Shown one piece after another: positions 42,930 through 51,112 of a stretch of DNA of 64,000 bases (positions are counted from its first letter, which is position 1; each line of letters starts with the position of its first letter). A program made the position numbers and the translations under genes. This stretch comes from CAYSWS01 sp964434935. GTDB lineage: Bacteria; Patescibacteriota; WWE3; UBA101185; UBA10185. The notes under the pieces were generated by a model. It was not told the DNA's origin. It saw only the letters and a list, made by a program, of their open reading frames with translations, and ran no database searches. The stretch spans positions 21,455 through 85,454 of the forward strand of contig CAYSWS010000001.1 in the NCBI GenBank assembly GCA_964434935.1, written 5' to 3'.

Positions 42930-44879
42930 TTATTCAATGCTTCTCCAGATAATATTGTTTTTTCCAAAATAATCTCTGAGTTGCATGGTGTATTTGGGCT
43001 CATAGATAAAATTGGACGCTGGATCATTCTTATTTCCCGTGCCCTGAAGAGTTCTTTGGAAATTGAATTTTTCAGCTATGTAAAAACCATTGAAATTCAA
43101 AGTTTTTGTGGCCTCGCCCTCATTAATATCATAAGCAGTAAAAAGTTCCTGATCTGTGATTATGGCCACACCGACATCCTCAACTTTTTTATCGATTTCC
43201 ACTTTACCGCTAACTACAAACAGTGCGGTTGAGGAATCGTTAATGGTTATATCGTCGCTGATCAGGAGATCACCGTCTATAAAGACGACCTGGTTGAAAA
43301 TGTTGTTATCGTAATTGCCAGGAACGGTAGTATTTCTTATCTCATAATCTCCGGCCACAAAGTAGACATCAGAACCGGTCTGCAGCGCTCCTGTTAGTAC
43401 TGTGTACGAGCCTGCACTTGTTAGCAGCGAATTAAATGTACTGTCTGTTGGTGGTGTCGACTGCCTGACTACCCAGTTTCGTGAAGAAGTGAAGAAATTA
43501 ACTATTTGACCGCTCAATTCAATGACGCTGTCCGTATTATGCTCATCAGATTCAGCTAGCATATCAATGTAATTATTTCCTCTCACTATGCCCTCGCCTC
43601 TGAATTTTATCCAGGGACCGTTAATGCAAAAATCTTTAGAAGCAACGTTTCCGGCCACGTCTTCAGCATAGAACCTAACACTTTTACAAACCTTCCAGTT
43701 ACTGTTGCAGAAATCTGTTTTGGGTGTGATCAAGGTAGTTTGGGTAAGACCGTTAGTGGCAGGGTAGGTGAGGAGAGAGCGCCATTCATCTTTGTGCCAG
43801 GGAGTATTGCAGTGCAGGAGGTCCTCGTAATAACCAAACCCATCCTCATCATCGACAGAATACATATATCTGTCAGTGTTTACGGACAGACCAGATGTTG
43901 AATCCTGTACGTCCGTGTAAACGTAGATTTCGTGTTCAGAACCTCCAAGACCTCGTATGGCGCCGGAATTATACCAATTTCCCGGCGGTGTTTGGTCAAT
44001 GCTGACACGAGGGCAGTTTATGGTAGGGCAGGAGCTGGTCTCCGCGTTGTTAGCCTCATCGACACCGTAGTATTCTAATGTGTGATTGCTGCCATCGGTG
44101 CTGATGGTAACACTATGTACGGCCGATGTTTGGGATTCGGTAATGGAAACCGCGTCTGCCCAAACGATGCCTGTACCTTCAATACCTATATCTATGTAAA
44201 CACCCACGGAATCAAAATCGTTAACGATGAAATTCAAACTTAAAAAGGTCCATCCATTTGTATCGTTTATCTTGTTGCTGTTACCCAGGTAGACATAAGA
44301 AGTTGAGCCGGAACCATCCTGGGAAACAGAGAACACTTTGAAATAAGCATCTCCTACTACGTTGCTGGTCTTGACCCAAACGGAAGCCGACATGTTGCTG
44401 AATGGTGTGGCGGCAGAAAAAACGGTCTGATTATTTATACCGTGCCAGGCTCCGTCTGTGGCTGTTATCCTTTCCGAAGCCACAGAGAATCCCGGATAGT
44501 ATTCTCCGGTATCGTAGACGTAATTTCCACTGCCGTCTGTAACGGTAGCTTGCCAGTCAGCCACACCGGAGCTTGTACCGGCCGCGGTCTCAAAGGATGG
44601 ATTTGGGGCTAGGTTCAAGGAGTTTGTAAATGACTTTTTTTGCCAAGCGCCACCGTCTATTCGATAATTTATCTCTTTGACCCCACTTTCCAGATCTGTC
44701 GCCGTGAGATCGAATTGCACCGGATTGACATACCAGCCGTTATTTCCATCTGGTGCAGCGGGAGTTTGGGTGTAAGTGGTTACCGGGGGTGTGACATCAG
44801 CTGCCAAAACAAAAAACAGCTGTAGTGATACAGTCAGAACTGAGAAGGTAGTAAATAACTTTAACAACTGCTTGGGCAT
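42930..44879 (-). CDS. Secreted multi-domain surface protein, tandem paralog 2
   Basis: The 649-aa paralog of the 40927-42882 product has the same domain order. The first 260 residues are nearly identical; the central region around the Cys residues and the part from about 460 are more diverged. Both end in a FIYEPKYT...WRSIE tail. Both promoters also match: TATCAT seven bases before the ATG, without a Shine-Dalgarno site. A tandem duplication followed by divergence of the middle suggests different binding targets. No enzyme motif is seen. Confidence 0.7.
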   Translation of the reverse strand: MPKQLLKLFTTFSVLTVSLQLFFVLAADVTPPVTTYTQTPAAPDGNNGWYVNPVQFDLTATDLESGVKEINYRIDGGAWQKKSFTNSLNLAPNPSFETAAGTSSGVADWQATVTDGSGNYVYDTGEYYPGFSVASERITATDGAWHGINNQTVFSAATPFSNMSASVWVKTSNVVGDAYFKVFSVSQDGSGSTSYVYLGNSNKINDTNGWTFLSLNFIVNDFDSVGVYIDIGIEGTGIVWADAVSITESQTSAVHSVTISTDGSNHTLEYYGVDEANNAETSSCPTINCPRVSIDQTPPGNWYNSGAIRGLGGSEHEIYVYTDVQDSTSGLSVNTDRYMYSVDDEDGFGYYEDLLHCNTPWHKDEWRSLLTYPATNGLTQTTLITPKTDFCNSNWKVCKSVRFYAEDVAGNVASKDFCINGPWIKFRGEGIVRGNNYIDMLAESDEHNTDSVIELSGQIVNFFTSSRNWVVRQSTPPTDSTFNSLLTSAGSYTVLTGALQTGSDVYFVAGDYEIRNTTVPGNYDNNIFNQVVFIDGDLLISDDITINDSSTALFVVSGKVEIDKKVEDVGVAIITDQELFTAYDINEGEATKTLNFNGFYIAEKFNFQRTLQGTGNKNDPASNFIYEPKYTMQLRDYFGKNNIIWRSIE

Positions 44880-44920
44880 TGTCTCAATGATAACACCTGT
44901 TCTTGCCCGAATAAATGTTT

Positions 44921-44970
44921 GAAAAAAGAAAAGAGCCTCCTAGCAAATAGTTTCATTTGGTAGAAAGCTC
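44921..44970 (-). terminator. Terminator of the 82-aa gene
   Basis: On the minus strand CTACCAAAT and ATTTGCTAG (44955-44963 and 44940-44948) form a stem with one mismatch, extended by GAGC/GCTC. It is followed by a T-rich tract (the complement of 44921-44932). Confidence 0.6.
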
Positions 44971-45219
44971 CTACTGGGAACGGATCCTAAAGAATTTATC
45001 CCAGTCGATCTTGCCAAGAACCTTATGTGTTTTTACATATTCAAGGAATTCTTGGTAGGTAAAGGACTTCAAATCTTGAGGCAGTTCTCTCTTAAGTTTT
45101 TCTTTGTACTCTTTTCTTAGAGCATTTTCTGCTTCCGGAAAGAGGATGCCAATTTTGTCATTCATAACGGATAATGTGTATGTTTTTCCGCCCACGACGA
45201 CCTTGAACAATTCGAACAT
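44971..45219 (-). CDS. Small cytoplasmic protein, function unknown
   Basis: The 82-aa product has a GGGAG Shine-Dalgarno site shortly before the ATG. It begins with a short beta segment (FKVVVGGKTYTLSVMNDKIG), then two charged helices. No signal or membrane segment is present. The gene ends in its own terminator. I do not recognise the family. Confidence 0.55.
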   Translation of the reverse strand: MFELFKVVVGGKTYTLSVMNDKIGILFPEAENALRKEYKEKLKRELPQDLKSFTYQEFLEYVKTHKVLGKIDWDKFFRIRSQ

Positions 45220-45288
45220 GCTCTCCCTTTCTGCTGTCTTAAAGTCAGGGGAGATTATAGCATATGTATTTTGCTCATGCAGAAAATA

Positions 45289-45729
45289 TTATTGTCTTAA
45301 TGTTGTTCTTAGTTCATTAAGAACTTGAAGCTGATATTTATTTGGATCTTCGGTAGTGGCCGAACTAAGTGAAGCATTTTTTAAAACATGGAGAGGTAAA
45401 AATATTGTTTTAACACCGGCTTTTTTATTTTTTTCTTCTTTCACTCTTCTGGTTGAATAGTCGGCCATAGTCGTTAGATCTATTTTATGCCAAGCGTTAT
45501 TAGTCTCGTCGTAATAACCAAAATCCCACCCCTCTTCGTAATCTGTTTGAGCTTTGGTCCTAAAAAACGCATCTTTATCCAGTTTTTTACCGAACTCTTT
45601 TTCGGAGACTTCCTGTATCAAACCTAACTCAGAATACTTTTTAAAAAACGTCTCCAAGAACTCTTCGGCTTTGTGACCTGATTCGCCTTGTTCACCACGC
45701 CATATTTCATAAGGATAAGTTTCGCTCAT
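45289..45729 (-). CDS. Uncharacterised cytoplasmic protein
   Basis: The 146-aa product starts at MSETYPYEIW, where TATAAT lies six bases upstream (leaderless). Two helices (about 15-60) are followed by WDFGYYDETNNAWHKIDLTT and later a VKTIFLPLHVL strand. The spacing of acidic residues with a later Lys (D...D-L-T...K) could suit a PD-(D/E)xK nuclease-like fold, but this is a weak resemblance. An in-frame ATG nine codons upstream lies in the promoter. Function unknown. Confidence 0.55.
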   Translation of the reverse strand: MSETYPYEIWRGEQGESGHKAEEFLETFFKKYSELGLIQEVSEKEFGKKLDKDAFFRTKAQTDYEEGWDFGYYDETNNAWHKIDLTTMADYSTRRVKEEKNKKAGVKTIFLPLHVLKNASLSSATTEDPNKYQLQVLNELRTTLRQ

Positions 45730-45862
45730 AGTGAAATTATACTGCAAGAGACACACTTTATTAACAGTTGGAATTGATACCTAGTTTCTTCTGTAATATA
45801 ATTCCACGTAGCATGCTAGAAATAATTACCCAATCCACGCATGAAAAAGGAGAGAAAAGATC

Positions 45863-46648
45863 ATGAAAAAGATTGAACCTAAGGTGTTTTTGATAGGTGA
45901 GTCCACTCTAGTAAAAGAAGGAGTAAAAGCCTATTTAAAGCATATTGGCGCTTCGGAGTGGTCCACGGACGCTCCATCTGATGCAGAAACTCTGGTTGAA
46001 GTCATGGGTAGGCTTTGTTACAGAAGTTTCAGTCCCAAAATAAATCCAAATGTGACTAAGGTTCGCGAGGGTAATAGCGAATATTTATCCAACATAGTAA
46101 AGCAGAAGCACGGTTCAGTTACCGAACATGCCTCGGTCAATTTTATTTTTGCTGATGTTTCCAGGGTATTTACTCATGAGTTGGTGCGGCACCGTGCGGG
46201 GACAGCTATGTCGCAGGAAAGTTTAAGGTATGTTCGATTAGATCAACTCAAAGGATGGGCACCTACGGTCATACGAGAAAGTGAAAAGGCCATGGAGATC
46301 TTCGTGGAGACGTTCGAAGAGCTGGAGAAGCTTCAACTTCAGTTGGCTGACATCTTTAAACTGAATGACCCCGGTGTGTCATTTCACATTAAAAAAACGG
46401 CCACATCGGCCATGAGAAGGGTCGCACCCATTGGTCTTGGCACATCCATAGGTTGGAGTGCTAATTTTAGGACCTTAAGATGGGTGCTGGAGATGCGCAC
46501 GGATCCTTCAGCCGAAGAAGAGATCAGATTGGTGTTTGGTAAGGTAGGAGAGATGCTGATGGAGAGGTATCCCAATATGTTTGGCGATTTTACGCAGGAG
46601 ATGGTGGACGGGCACCCGCACTTTAAATCTGCTGTGAGCAAGATCTAA
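45863..46648 (+). CDS. thyX: Flavin-dependent thymidylate synthase
   Basis: The 261-aa enzyme makes dTMP from dUMP using FAD, NADPH and methylene-THF. The family signature RHRxxTxxxxSxR is at 109-122 (RHRAGTAMSQESLR), with upstream HGSVTEHASVNFIF and downstream NFRTLRWVLEMR. The ATG follows AAAGGAGAG. ThyX replaces ThyA in many organisms and allows dTMP synthesis without a separate DHFR. It is a single gene, with the SurA_N-like gene convergent to it. Confidence 0.94.
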   Translation: MKKIEPKVFLIGESTLVKEGVKAYLKHIGASEWSTDAPSDAETLVEVMGRLCYRSFSPKINPNVTKVREGNSEYLSNIVKQKHGSVTEHASVNFIFADVSRVFTHELVRHRAGTAMSQESLRYVRLDQLKGWAPTVIRESEKAMEIFVETFEELEKLQLQLADIFKLNDPGVSFHIKKTATSAMRRVAPIGLGTSIGWSANFRTLRWVLEMRTDPSAEEEIRLVFGKVGEMLMERYPNMFGDFTQEMVDGHPHFKSAVSKI

Positions 46649-46667
46649 GATTTGAAAATATTTTCTG

Positions 46668-47381
46668 TTAATTCAAACTCTGCGTAGTATCTATAAAGCT
46701 ATCGTTTAGTATATTGACTTTGGAATCTTGTTTTATAGTAGCCAGATATCCCTGTACCGCCTGAGATAACTTTGATTGTTCAAGTTGATTTCTCACCTGG
46801 TCCCTGAGCTCAGGAGTATCCTCTTGGCCGGCTGCTAAAGCCTTAGTTACGGCGTCTTCTACCTCACTGTCAGCTACGGTTATGCTGTCTTTGACCAAAC
46901 CTTCCAGCGTTATCTGCAACTTGATCTGCTCTTCCAGCTGGGTTAGGGTGGTTCTTTGGGCTGCCAGAGCTTCTTCCAAGGTCATACCTTGGGCTGACAG
47001 CATGTCTTGGATACTTAGGATCTCAGCATCTATATCTTGTTGGGTGACGACTATCTTTTGTTCTGCACCCTTTTGCAGGATCAGCTCCTGCGTAATAAGA
47101 GAATCCAATGTCTGGATCCCGCCTTGCTGTTCCATACTCTTCCATAATTGTGCGCGGGTAATTGGCTTGCCGTTCACAGTGGCTAAAATGAATTCCCCTC
47201 GATACATATATGCCAGTGCACCAAGCGCGATAAGCACGAGAAGAGGGAGTACTACTAGTAGTTTTCTTTTTGGGAGAGCGGGTCTGGAAAGGATTTTTTT
47301 TGTTTGTTTTGTCTCGTTCTCGGGAGAGGCTTTAGCACTCTTGGTATTGGACGACGTATGTTTTTGTTCTTTTATTTTCAT
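46668..47381 (-). CDS. Membrane-anchored SurA_N-like chaperone
   Basis: From MKIKEQKH the product is 237 aa: a charged cytoplasmic N-terminus (about 1-40), one membrane helix (about 42-63), then VNGKPITRAQLWKSMEQQGG and long helices (about 75-215). This matches the SurA N-terminal chaperone domain that precedes parvulin domains, but no PPIase domain follows. It may assist folding of the many exported proteins. TACAAT lies nine bases before the ATG. The gene is divergent from the native ychF promoter at 47447. Confidence 0.7.
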   Translation of the reverse strand: MKIKEQKHTSSNTKSAKASPENETKQTKKILSRPALPKRKLLVVLPLLVLIALGALAYMYRGEFILATVNGKPITRAQLWKSMEQQGGIQTLDSLITQELILQKGAEQKIVVTQQDIDAEILSIQDMLSAQGMTLEEALAAQRTTLTQLEEQIKLQITLEGLVKDSITVADSEVEDAVTKALAAGQEDTPELRDQVRNQLEQSKLSQAVQGYLATIKQDSKVNILNDSFIDTTQSLN

Positions 47382-47446
47382 AACTTTGCTATTGTACCAC
47401 AAACCTCATAATCTCATTTGTACCTTTCATAACTTTGTTTTACTGA

Positions 47447-47452
47447 TACAAT
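47447..47452 (+). promoter_or_regulatory. Orphaned native ychF promoter (-10 box)
   Basis: TACAAT lies seven bases before an ATG at 47460, the leaderless pattern used by many genes here. A -35-like TTTCAT lies 16 bases further upstream. After integration it no longer drives ychF and now points into the element. Confidence 0.65.
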
Positions 47453-47459
47453 ATTTTCC

Positions 47460-47486
47460 ATGAGCTTATCTATAGGAATCAACTGA
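47460..47486 (+). pseudogene. ychF: First seven codons of ychF cut off by the element
   Basis: ATG starts at 47460 and encodes MSLSIGI, then Asn and a TGA stop. MSLxIGI followed by VGLPNVGKST is the normal start of YchF. The VGLPNVGKST part is found at 62982, about 15.5 kb away. This is the host half of the left attachment junction. Confidence 0.9.
47467..47480 (+). repeat. Left attachment-site core (attL)
   Basis: TATCTATAGGAATC matches TATCAATAGGGATC at 62968-62981 in 12 of 14 positions, offset by 15501 bases. The uninterrupted shared blocks are TATC, ATAGG and ATC, so strand exchange must fall in one of them. On its left lies host ychF; on its right, element DNA. Confidence 0.85.
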
Positions 47487-47644
47487 GCACAGTTCGGACT
47501 TTATTTTCACAAACTGGTAGGGGAGTAAAGAAAGTGCCGTTTCATTTTACTATTAAACTACCGAAGCCTTTGAAGGAACGGGTGATTGTTGCAAGAGATA
47601 GTATGGGGAGAATATTGAAAAGTATAGTGCCTGTAGATGTCTAA
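47481..47644 (+). pseudogene. Displaced 3' end of the serine recombinase gene
   Basis: Starting from the att core, one frame stays open for 55 codons to TAA at 47642-47644. It continues exactly in the frame of the recombinase at 61403 if the right end of the element is joined to the left end. The encoded tail contains VPFHFTIKLPKPLKERVIVA and ends KSIVPVDV, the kind of basic, Pro-containing end seen on large serine recombinases. It has no start codon of its own in the integrated state. Confidence 0.85.
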
Positions 47645-47671
47645 TGGATAAATAATAGCTAAGTGAGGAAG

Positions 47672-48259
47672 TTAGTCGGCTGTTTCTGCGCCGCCTGCAT
47701 CTTTTGTAACTTGTGCTGTTTGTATTTTATATCCTGGTACGCTTACAGTTATTTCTACTAAAACCTGATTTTTTGAGGTTGTGAACATATTATTTTTATT
47801 TACACTGAAGTGATTGGGCTCTTTAGTATTATCAAAATTTACATGTTGAGTTTCTCCATTTTTTAATACAAAACCGTCTAGTTTTTTGTAATAACCTTCC
47901 ATACTTTTTGTTACCACATCAGTAAGAGTATAGTAAGCCTCAAAGCCTGTTAAGTCGGTTCCGGAAGTATTAGTAAGCGTAACCTCAAGGTGATCCAATG
48001 TATCTTTTCCGTTTACATCAACATTGTTCTCGACAATAACGTCTTTTATGATAAAGCCTTCTGCAGTTGCTGTGTTTTGTATAAGGTTATCGTATACTCC
48101 TGGCACGACATCCTGTGGATTTACTTGCCCGTTTTCACCATTAGTTGAGCTCAGCTTAGTGGTTTGAGGAGATGCCGAATTAGATCTACCTTTAACAAGT
48201 GTTATGCTAAAAATCATAATTAGCACAGCTACAGCAAAAAATATCCATTTACTTTTCAT
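47672..48259 (-). CDS. Secreted or membrane-tethered Ig-like protein of the cargo module
   Basis: The 195-aa product starts at MKSKWIFF, six bases after TATAAT (leaderless). A signal or anchor helix (about 4-22) is followed by a Ser/Thr/Asn linker and a beta domain (about 55-185) with FIIKDVIVENNVDVNGKDTL, a DLTGFEAYYTLTDV segment and a closing VLVEITVSVPGYK strand pattern. This resembles the extracellular Ig-like domains (DUF4352 type) of small lipoproteins. Its promoter carries the same 11-bp direct repeats as the ABC, regulator and PepSY promoters, so it belongs to that regulon. Confidence 0.65.
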   Translation of the reverse strand: MKSKWIFFAVAVLIMIFSITLVKGRSNSASPQTTKLSSTNGENGQVNPQDVVPGVYDNLIQNTATAEGFIIKDVIVENNVDVNGKDTLDHLEVTLTNTSGTDLTGFEAYYTLTDVVTKSMEGYYKKLDGFVLKNGETQHVNFDNTKEPNHFSVNKNNMFTTSKNQVLVEITVSVPGYKIQTAQVTKDAGGAETAD

Positions 48260-48265
48260 ATTGAA

Positions 48266-48298
48266 ATTATACATCTGCTAAATGAGAATAAGATGAGT
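48266..48298 (-). promoter_or_regulatory. Regulator-type direct repeats, cargo secreted-protein promoter
   Basis: On the minus strand: ACTCAT, five bases, TCTCAT, ten bases, then the -10 box TATAAT. The repeats occupy the -35 position, so a bound activator would replace a -35 element. Confidence 0.7.
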
Positions 48299-48349
48299 TT
48301 TTACACTAGTGAGTTTGTATCTTGTATAGCTTAATACTTTGGAATTTAA

Positions 48350-49321
48350 CTAAATTATCTTTTTCTTATTAAAGGAAATAATAGATAAGATATTGAATAT
48401 CAAGAAATAGGAAAGGAGCCAAATAATTTCATTAAATTTATCTGTAAGTATAAAACTAAGTGGTTTGTTGTTATATTCATCTTTTATTCCAAGGACAGCA
48501 AAGGAAAATCTTTCATAATGTTTTGTAATAGATGCTTCCTCTATAGTATTTCGTGTTGTCTCGTAACTTGAAAATTGCAAAAGTATATCGTCTGCCTGAT
48601 TTTTTGTTACATTAATTGCATTAAAGAATCCTGATGGGACTTGATTATCAATATCCATAGTATCTCCTATCTGAGGAACAATTAGAACTATTATAATCCA
48701 AAGTGAAAGACTGATTATTAACGAATTAGGTAATGACTTTAAAGTTATTGTTAATAATGAAGACAAAGCATAAAAGATAACGAGGTATATCCATGAAGTT
48801 AATAAAGAAACAAATATTTTTAATAACTCTTGGTTAGTTATGGCAGCGCCACCTATTAATGAAACTATGATATAAATAAAAAAGAATACTGCTGATACAA
48901 CACACAAGAGAATTATTGAATTTCCGAATAACTTACCCAAATAAAAATTAACCTTACTTATAGGTCTGCTAAAAATAAGTTGTAGTGCTTTATTATTTTT
49001 TTCTTTGGCTATACTTAAATACCCCAGTGCAATAGCCAAAACTGAACCAATAATCTCTAAGTACTCAATTGCTCCTCTTAGAAGCTGTAATGGGAAGAAG
49101 GTTGGTTTCAGTAGTTTATCTGGAGATAACCCACTATCTATAAGTTGTTGGTAAGCTGTTTGATATTCAAATACTTTGCTTTGAAAATTAAGAGAACCTA
49201 TATAAATAGAAATTATGATTAGTCCTAACAAAAACAATAGAAAAGTTATAAAAACTTTATTTTTCCAGGCGGCAAAGAATTCTTTTTTTGCTACAGTTAG
49301 TACTTTAAACATATTATTCAT
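48350..49321 (-). CDS. ABC-2 type permease, second subunit
   Basis: The 323-aa product has six membrane segments and a large extracellular loop between helices 1 and 2 (about 45-95), the NosY/GldF-type ABC-2 layout. KEKNNKALQLIFSRPISK is the typical cytoplasmic coupling segment of the family, and a parallel one occurs in the other permease. It overlaps the upstream permease gene by 8 bases. With that permease and the ATPase it forms a heterodimeric exporter; such exporters often remove antimicrobial peptides or move envelope components. Confidence 0.8.
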   Translation of the reverse strand: MNNMFKVLTVAKKEFFAAWKNKVFITFLLFLLGLIIISIYIGSLNFQSKVFEYQTAYQQLIDSGLSPDKLLKPTFFPLQLLRGAIEYLEIIGSVLAIALGYLSIAKEKNNKALQLIFSRPISKVNFYLGKLFGNSIILLCVVSAVFFFIYIIVSLIGGAAITNQELLKIFVSLLTSWIYLVIFYALSSLLTITLKSLPNSLIISLSLWIIIVLIVPQIGDTMDIDNQVPSGFFNAINVTKNQADDILLQFSSYETTRNTIEEASITKHYERFSFAVLGIKDEYNNKPLSFILTDKFNEIIWLLSYFLIFNILSIISFNKKKII

Positions 49322-50261
49322 TCACAAAATCGTTTACGGAGTTATATTTCTTTAACTCATAAAAACATAGGAAGAAACTAATTAAGGCGCTTATTAGAAG
49401 TAGCGCAATACCGTTAAAATTTGATGGAATTATATCTTTCAACGAGATATTCGAAGAAGTTGCACTCAGCAGTTGGCTGCCGATATTGGTATAGTGGCTC
49501 CCAAGTGATATGGGTGAAAGAAAAATACGCATAGTAGTAAAAAATCCTCCCGGTGATAATTGTTGGTCCATGGTTATTGGGTTAAGTAGTGCTGTGGGCG
49601 TTTGACCTGTGATCAATTCTGGCATGACAAAACTGATTCCGACCCATATACACACAGGAATAAAAAGTGATAAAGACTCACTTTTGGAAATAATAGCAAA
49701 TAAGAATCCGATAAATGAAAAGAATAATAGATAAAAGAACGAGTACAGGTAAAAAACTAAAAGTCTTGTGATCTCTGTGGTGTTTAAATGACGTAATGGG
49801 AGAAAATAGGAAGAAATTAGGTTGATTAATAAAGTAAAGCTTATAATACCAAAAATTGTTAAACCCATCCCGATAATTTTACCAATTATTAGTTTTGATT
49901 CCGAAACAGGTCTTGTGAGAATTAGTGGTAAAATACCAGACTTTCTTTCACGAATAAAGCTTCTATTGCCTATAATAATGCCTAGAAGACTGCCAATAAG
50001 AAAGATGTATATAATTATGTTCCTAAAACTTGCGAGTGATGAGATTTCTGTAATGGGGTTTCCCGATAGCTGTACATTACTTTGAGCAATAGAGAGTCTT
50101 ACAGCAGCATCATAAACCGCTGTTGTGGTTCTATATGTCGACCAGCCAATAAGGGATGATACAAGGGACATCAACGCAAAAACACTGAAAAGAAGATAGA
50201 AAAGTCTATCTCTAATTAGGTTTTTTATTTCGAAACGAGTTATAGTAAAAATACTTCTCAT
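49314..50261 (-). CDS. ABC-2 type permease, first subunit
   Basis: From MRSIFTITRF the product is 315 aa with six membrane helices. The coupling segment reads RERKSGILPLILTRPVSESK, parallel to that of the second permease. The ATG lies one base after the ATPase stop, so the two are translationally linked; an upstream extension to 50312 would overlap the ATPase and is rejected. It is part of the ATPase-permease-permease operon under the regulator-type promoter at 51010-51042. Confidence 0.8.
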   Translation of the reverse strand: MRSIFTITRFEIKNLIRDRLFYLLFSVFALMSLVSSLIGWSTYRTTTAVYDAAVRLSIAQSNVQLSGNPITEISSLASFRNIIIYIFLIGSLLGIIIGNRSFIRERKSGILPLILTRPVSESKLIIGKIIGMGLTIFGIISFTLLINLISSYFLPLRHLNTTEITRLLVFYLYSFFYLLFFSFIGFLFAIISKSESLSLFIPVCIWVGISFVMPELITGQTPTALLNPITMDQQLSPGGFFTTMRIFLSPISLGSHYTNIGSQLLSATSSNISLKDIIPSNFNGIALLLISALISFFLCFYELKKYNSVNDFVNE

Positions 50262-50262
50262 G

Positions 50263-51003
50263 TTAGGACTTATCCTCGACTGTAAAATATATCTCCTCCA
50301 GGGAATTTTCATTCTGGAATTTCTTTAAAGTATTTTCTAAGGTATCTCTATAGATTAGCCTACCGTGATTCAGCACACCTATTGTTGTACAAGTTTTAGA
50401 TACTTCTGAAAGTAGGTGAGTGTTCATAAATATAGTCATTTGTTTCTCATTATTGAGTTTGATAATAATTTCTCTGAGTTTTTTAATACCCGCAGGATCA
50501 AGACCAGAGGTTGGCTCATCTAGAAACAATATTTTTGGTTCGTGGATGATAGCCTGTGCGATACCAAGTTTTTGTCGCATACCTTTAGAGAATTCACCGA
50601 GTTTTTTATTTGCAGTGTCCTCAATCTCAAGAAATTCTAAAACTTCAAAGATTTTATCCTTTGGATTACGAATCCCTGAAAGATTGGCTAAGTATTCTAT
50701 ATTTTCGTAAGCAGATAAATTATCATAAAACCTTATGTTTTCAGGTAAATAGCCAATAATCTTTCTAACATCATAACTATTATTAACTACATCGTAACCA
50801 CATACAGAAGCTTTACCAGATGTTGGTGTCAGTAAAGTAGTTAAAATACTAACAGTTGTAGTTTTTCCTGCGCCATTGTGCCCAAGGAAACCAAATATTT
50901 CACCAACGGAGACCTCCAGATTAAGCATTTCCAGTGCAAAGCCATCCTTGTACTCTTTTGAAAGATTTGTAGTTTTTATAATATAGTTATTATTATTTTC
51001 CAT
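50263..51003 (-). CDS. ABC transporter ATPase
   Basis: The 246-aa ATPase has Walker A GHNGAGKTT at 41-49, Q-loop region IGYLPENIRFYD, signature FSKGMRQKLGIAQAI, Walker B ILFLDEPTSGLDP and H-loop NTHLLSEV. It is closest in pattern to the NosF/GldA/CcmA group that pairs with ABC-2 permeases. The start is leaderless: TACAGT six bases before the ATG. It is first in the operon and divergent from the two-component genes. Confidence 0.92.
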   Translation of the reverse strand: MENNNNYIIKTTNLSKEYKDGFALEMLNLEVSVGEIFGFLGHNGAGKTTTVSILTTLLTPTSGKASVCGYDVVNNSYDVRKIIGYLPENIRFYDNLSAYENIEYLANLSGIRNPKDKIFEVLEFLEIEDTANKKLGEFSKGMRQKLGIAQAIIHEPKILFLDEPTSGLDPAGIKKLREIIIKLNNEKQMTIFMNTHLLSEVSKTCTTIGVLNHGRLIYRDTLENTLKKFQNENSLEEIYFTVEDKS

Positions 51004-51009
51004 AGTATT

Positions 51010-51042
51010 ACTGTACCTCAGAAATATGGGAATAATATGAGT
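51010..51042 (-). promoter_or_regulatory. Regulator-type direct repeats, ABC operon promoter
   Basis: On the minus strand: ACTCAT, five bases (ATTAT), TCCCAT, ten bases, then the -10 box TACAGT. It has the same geometry as the other three cargo promoters and is back to back with the regulator's own site. Confidence 0.7.
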
Positions 51043-51073
51043 TCTCTTATGCAGAGTTAATATATCCTTGGGT

Positions 51074-51106
51074 TCTCATATAAATCCCATAAATCTAGGT
51101 TAAAAT
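51074..51106 (+). promoter_or_regulatory. Regulator-type direct repeats, two-component promoter
   Basis: TCTCAT (51074-51079), five bases, TCCCAT (51085-51090), ten bases, then TAAAAT (51101-51106). The ATG of the regulator follows six bases later. This suggests autoregulation. Confidence 0.7.
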
Positions 51107-51112
51107 AGAATC

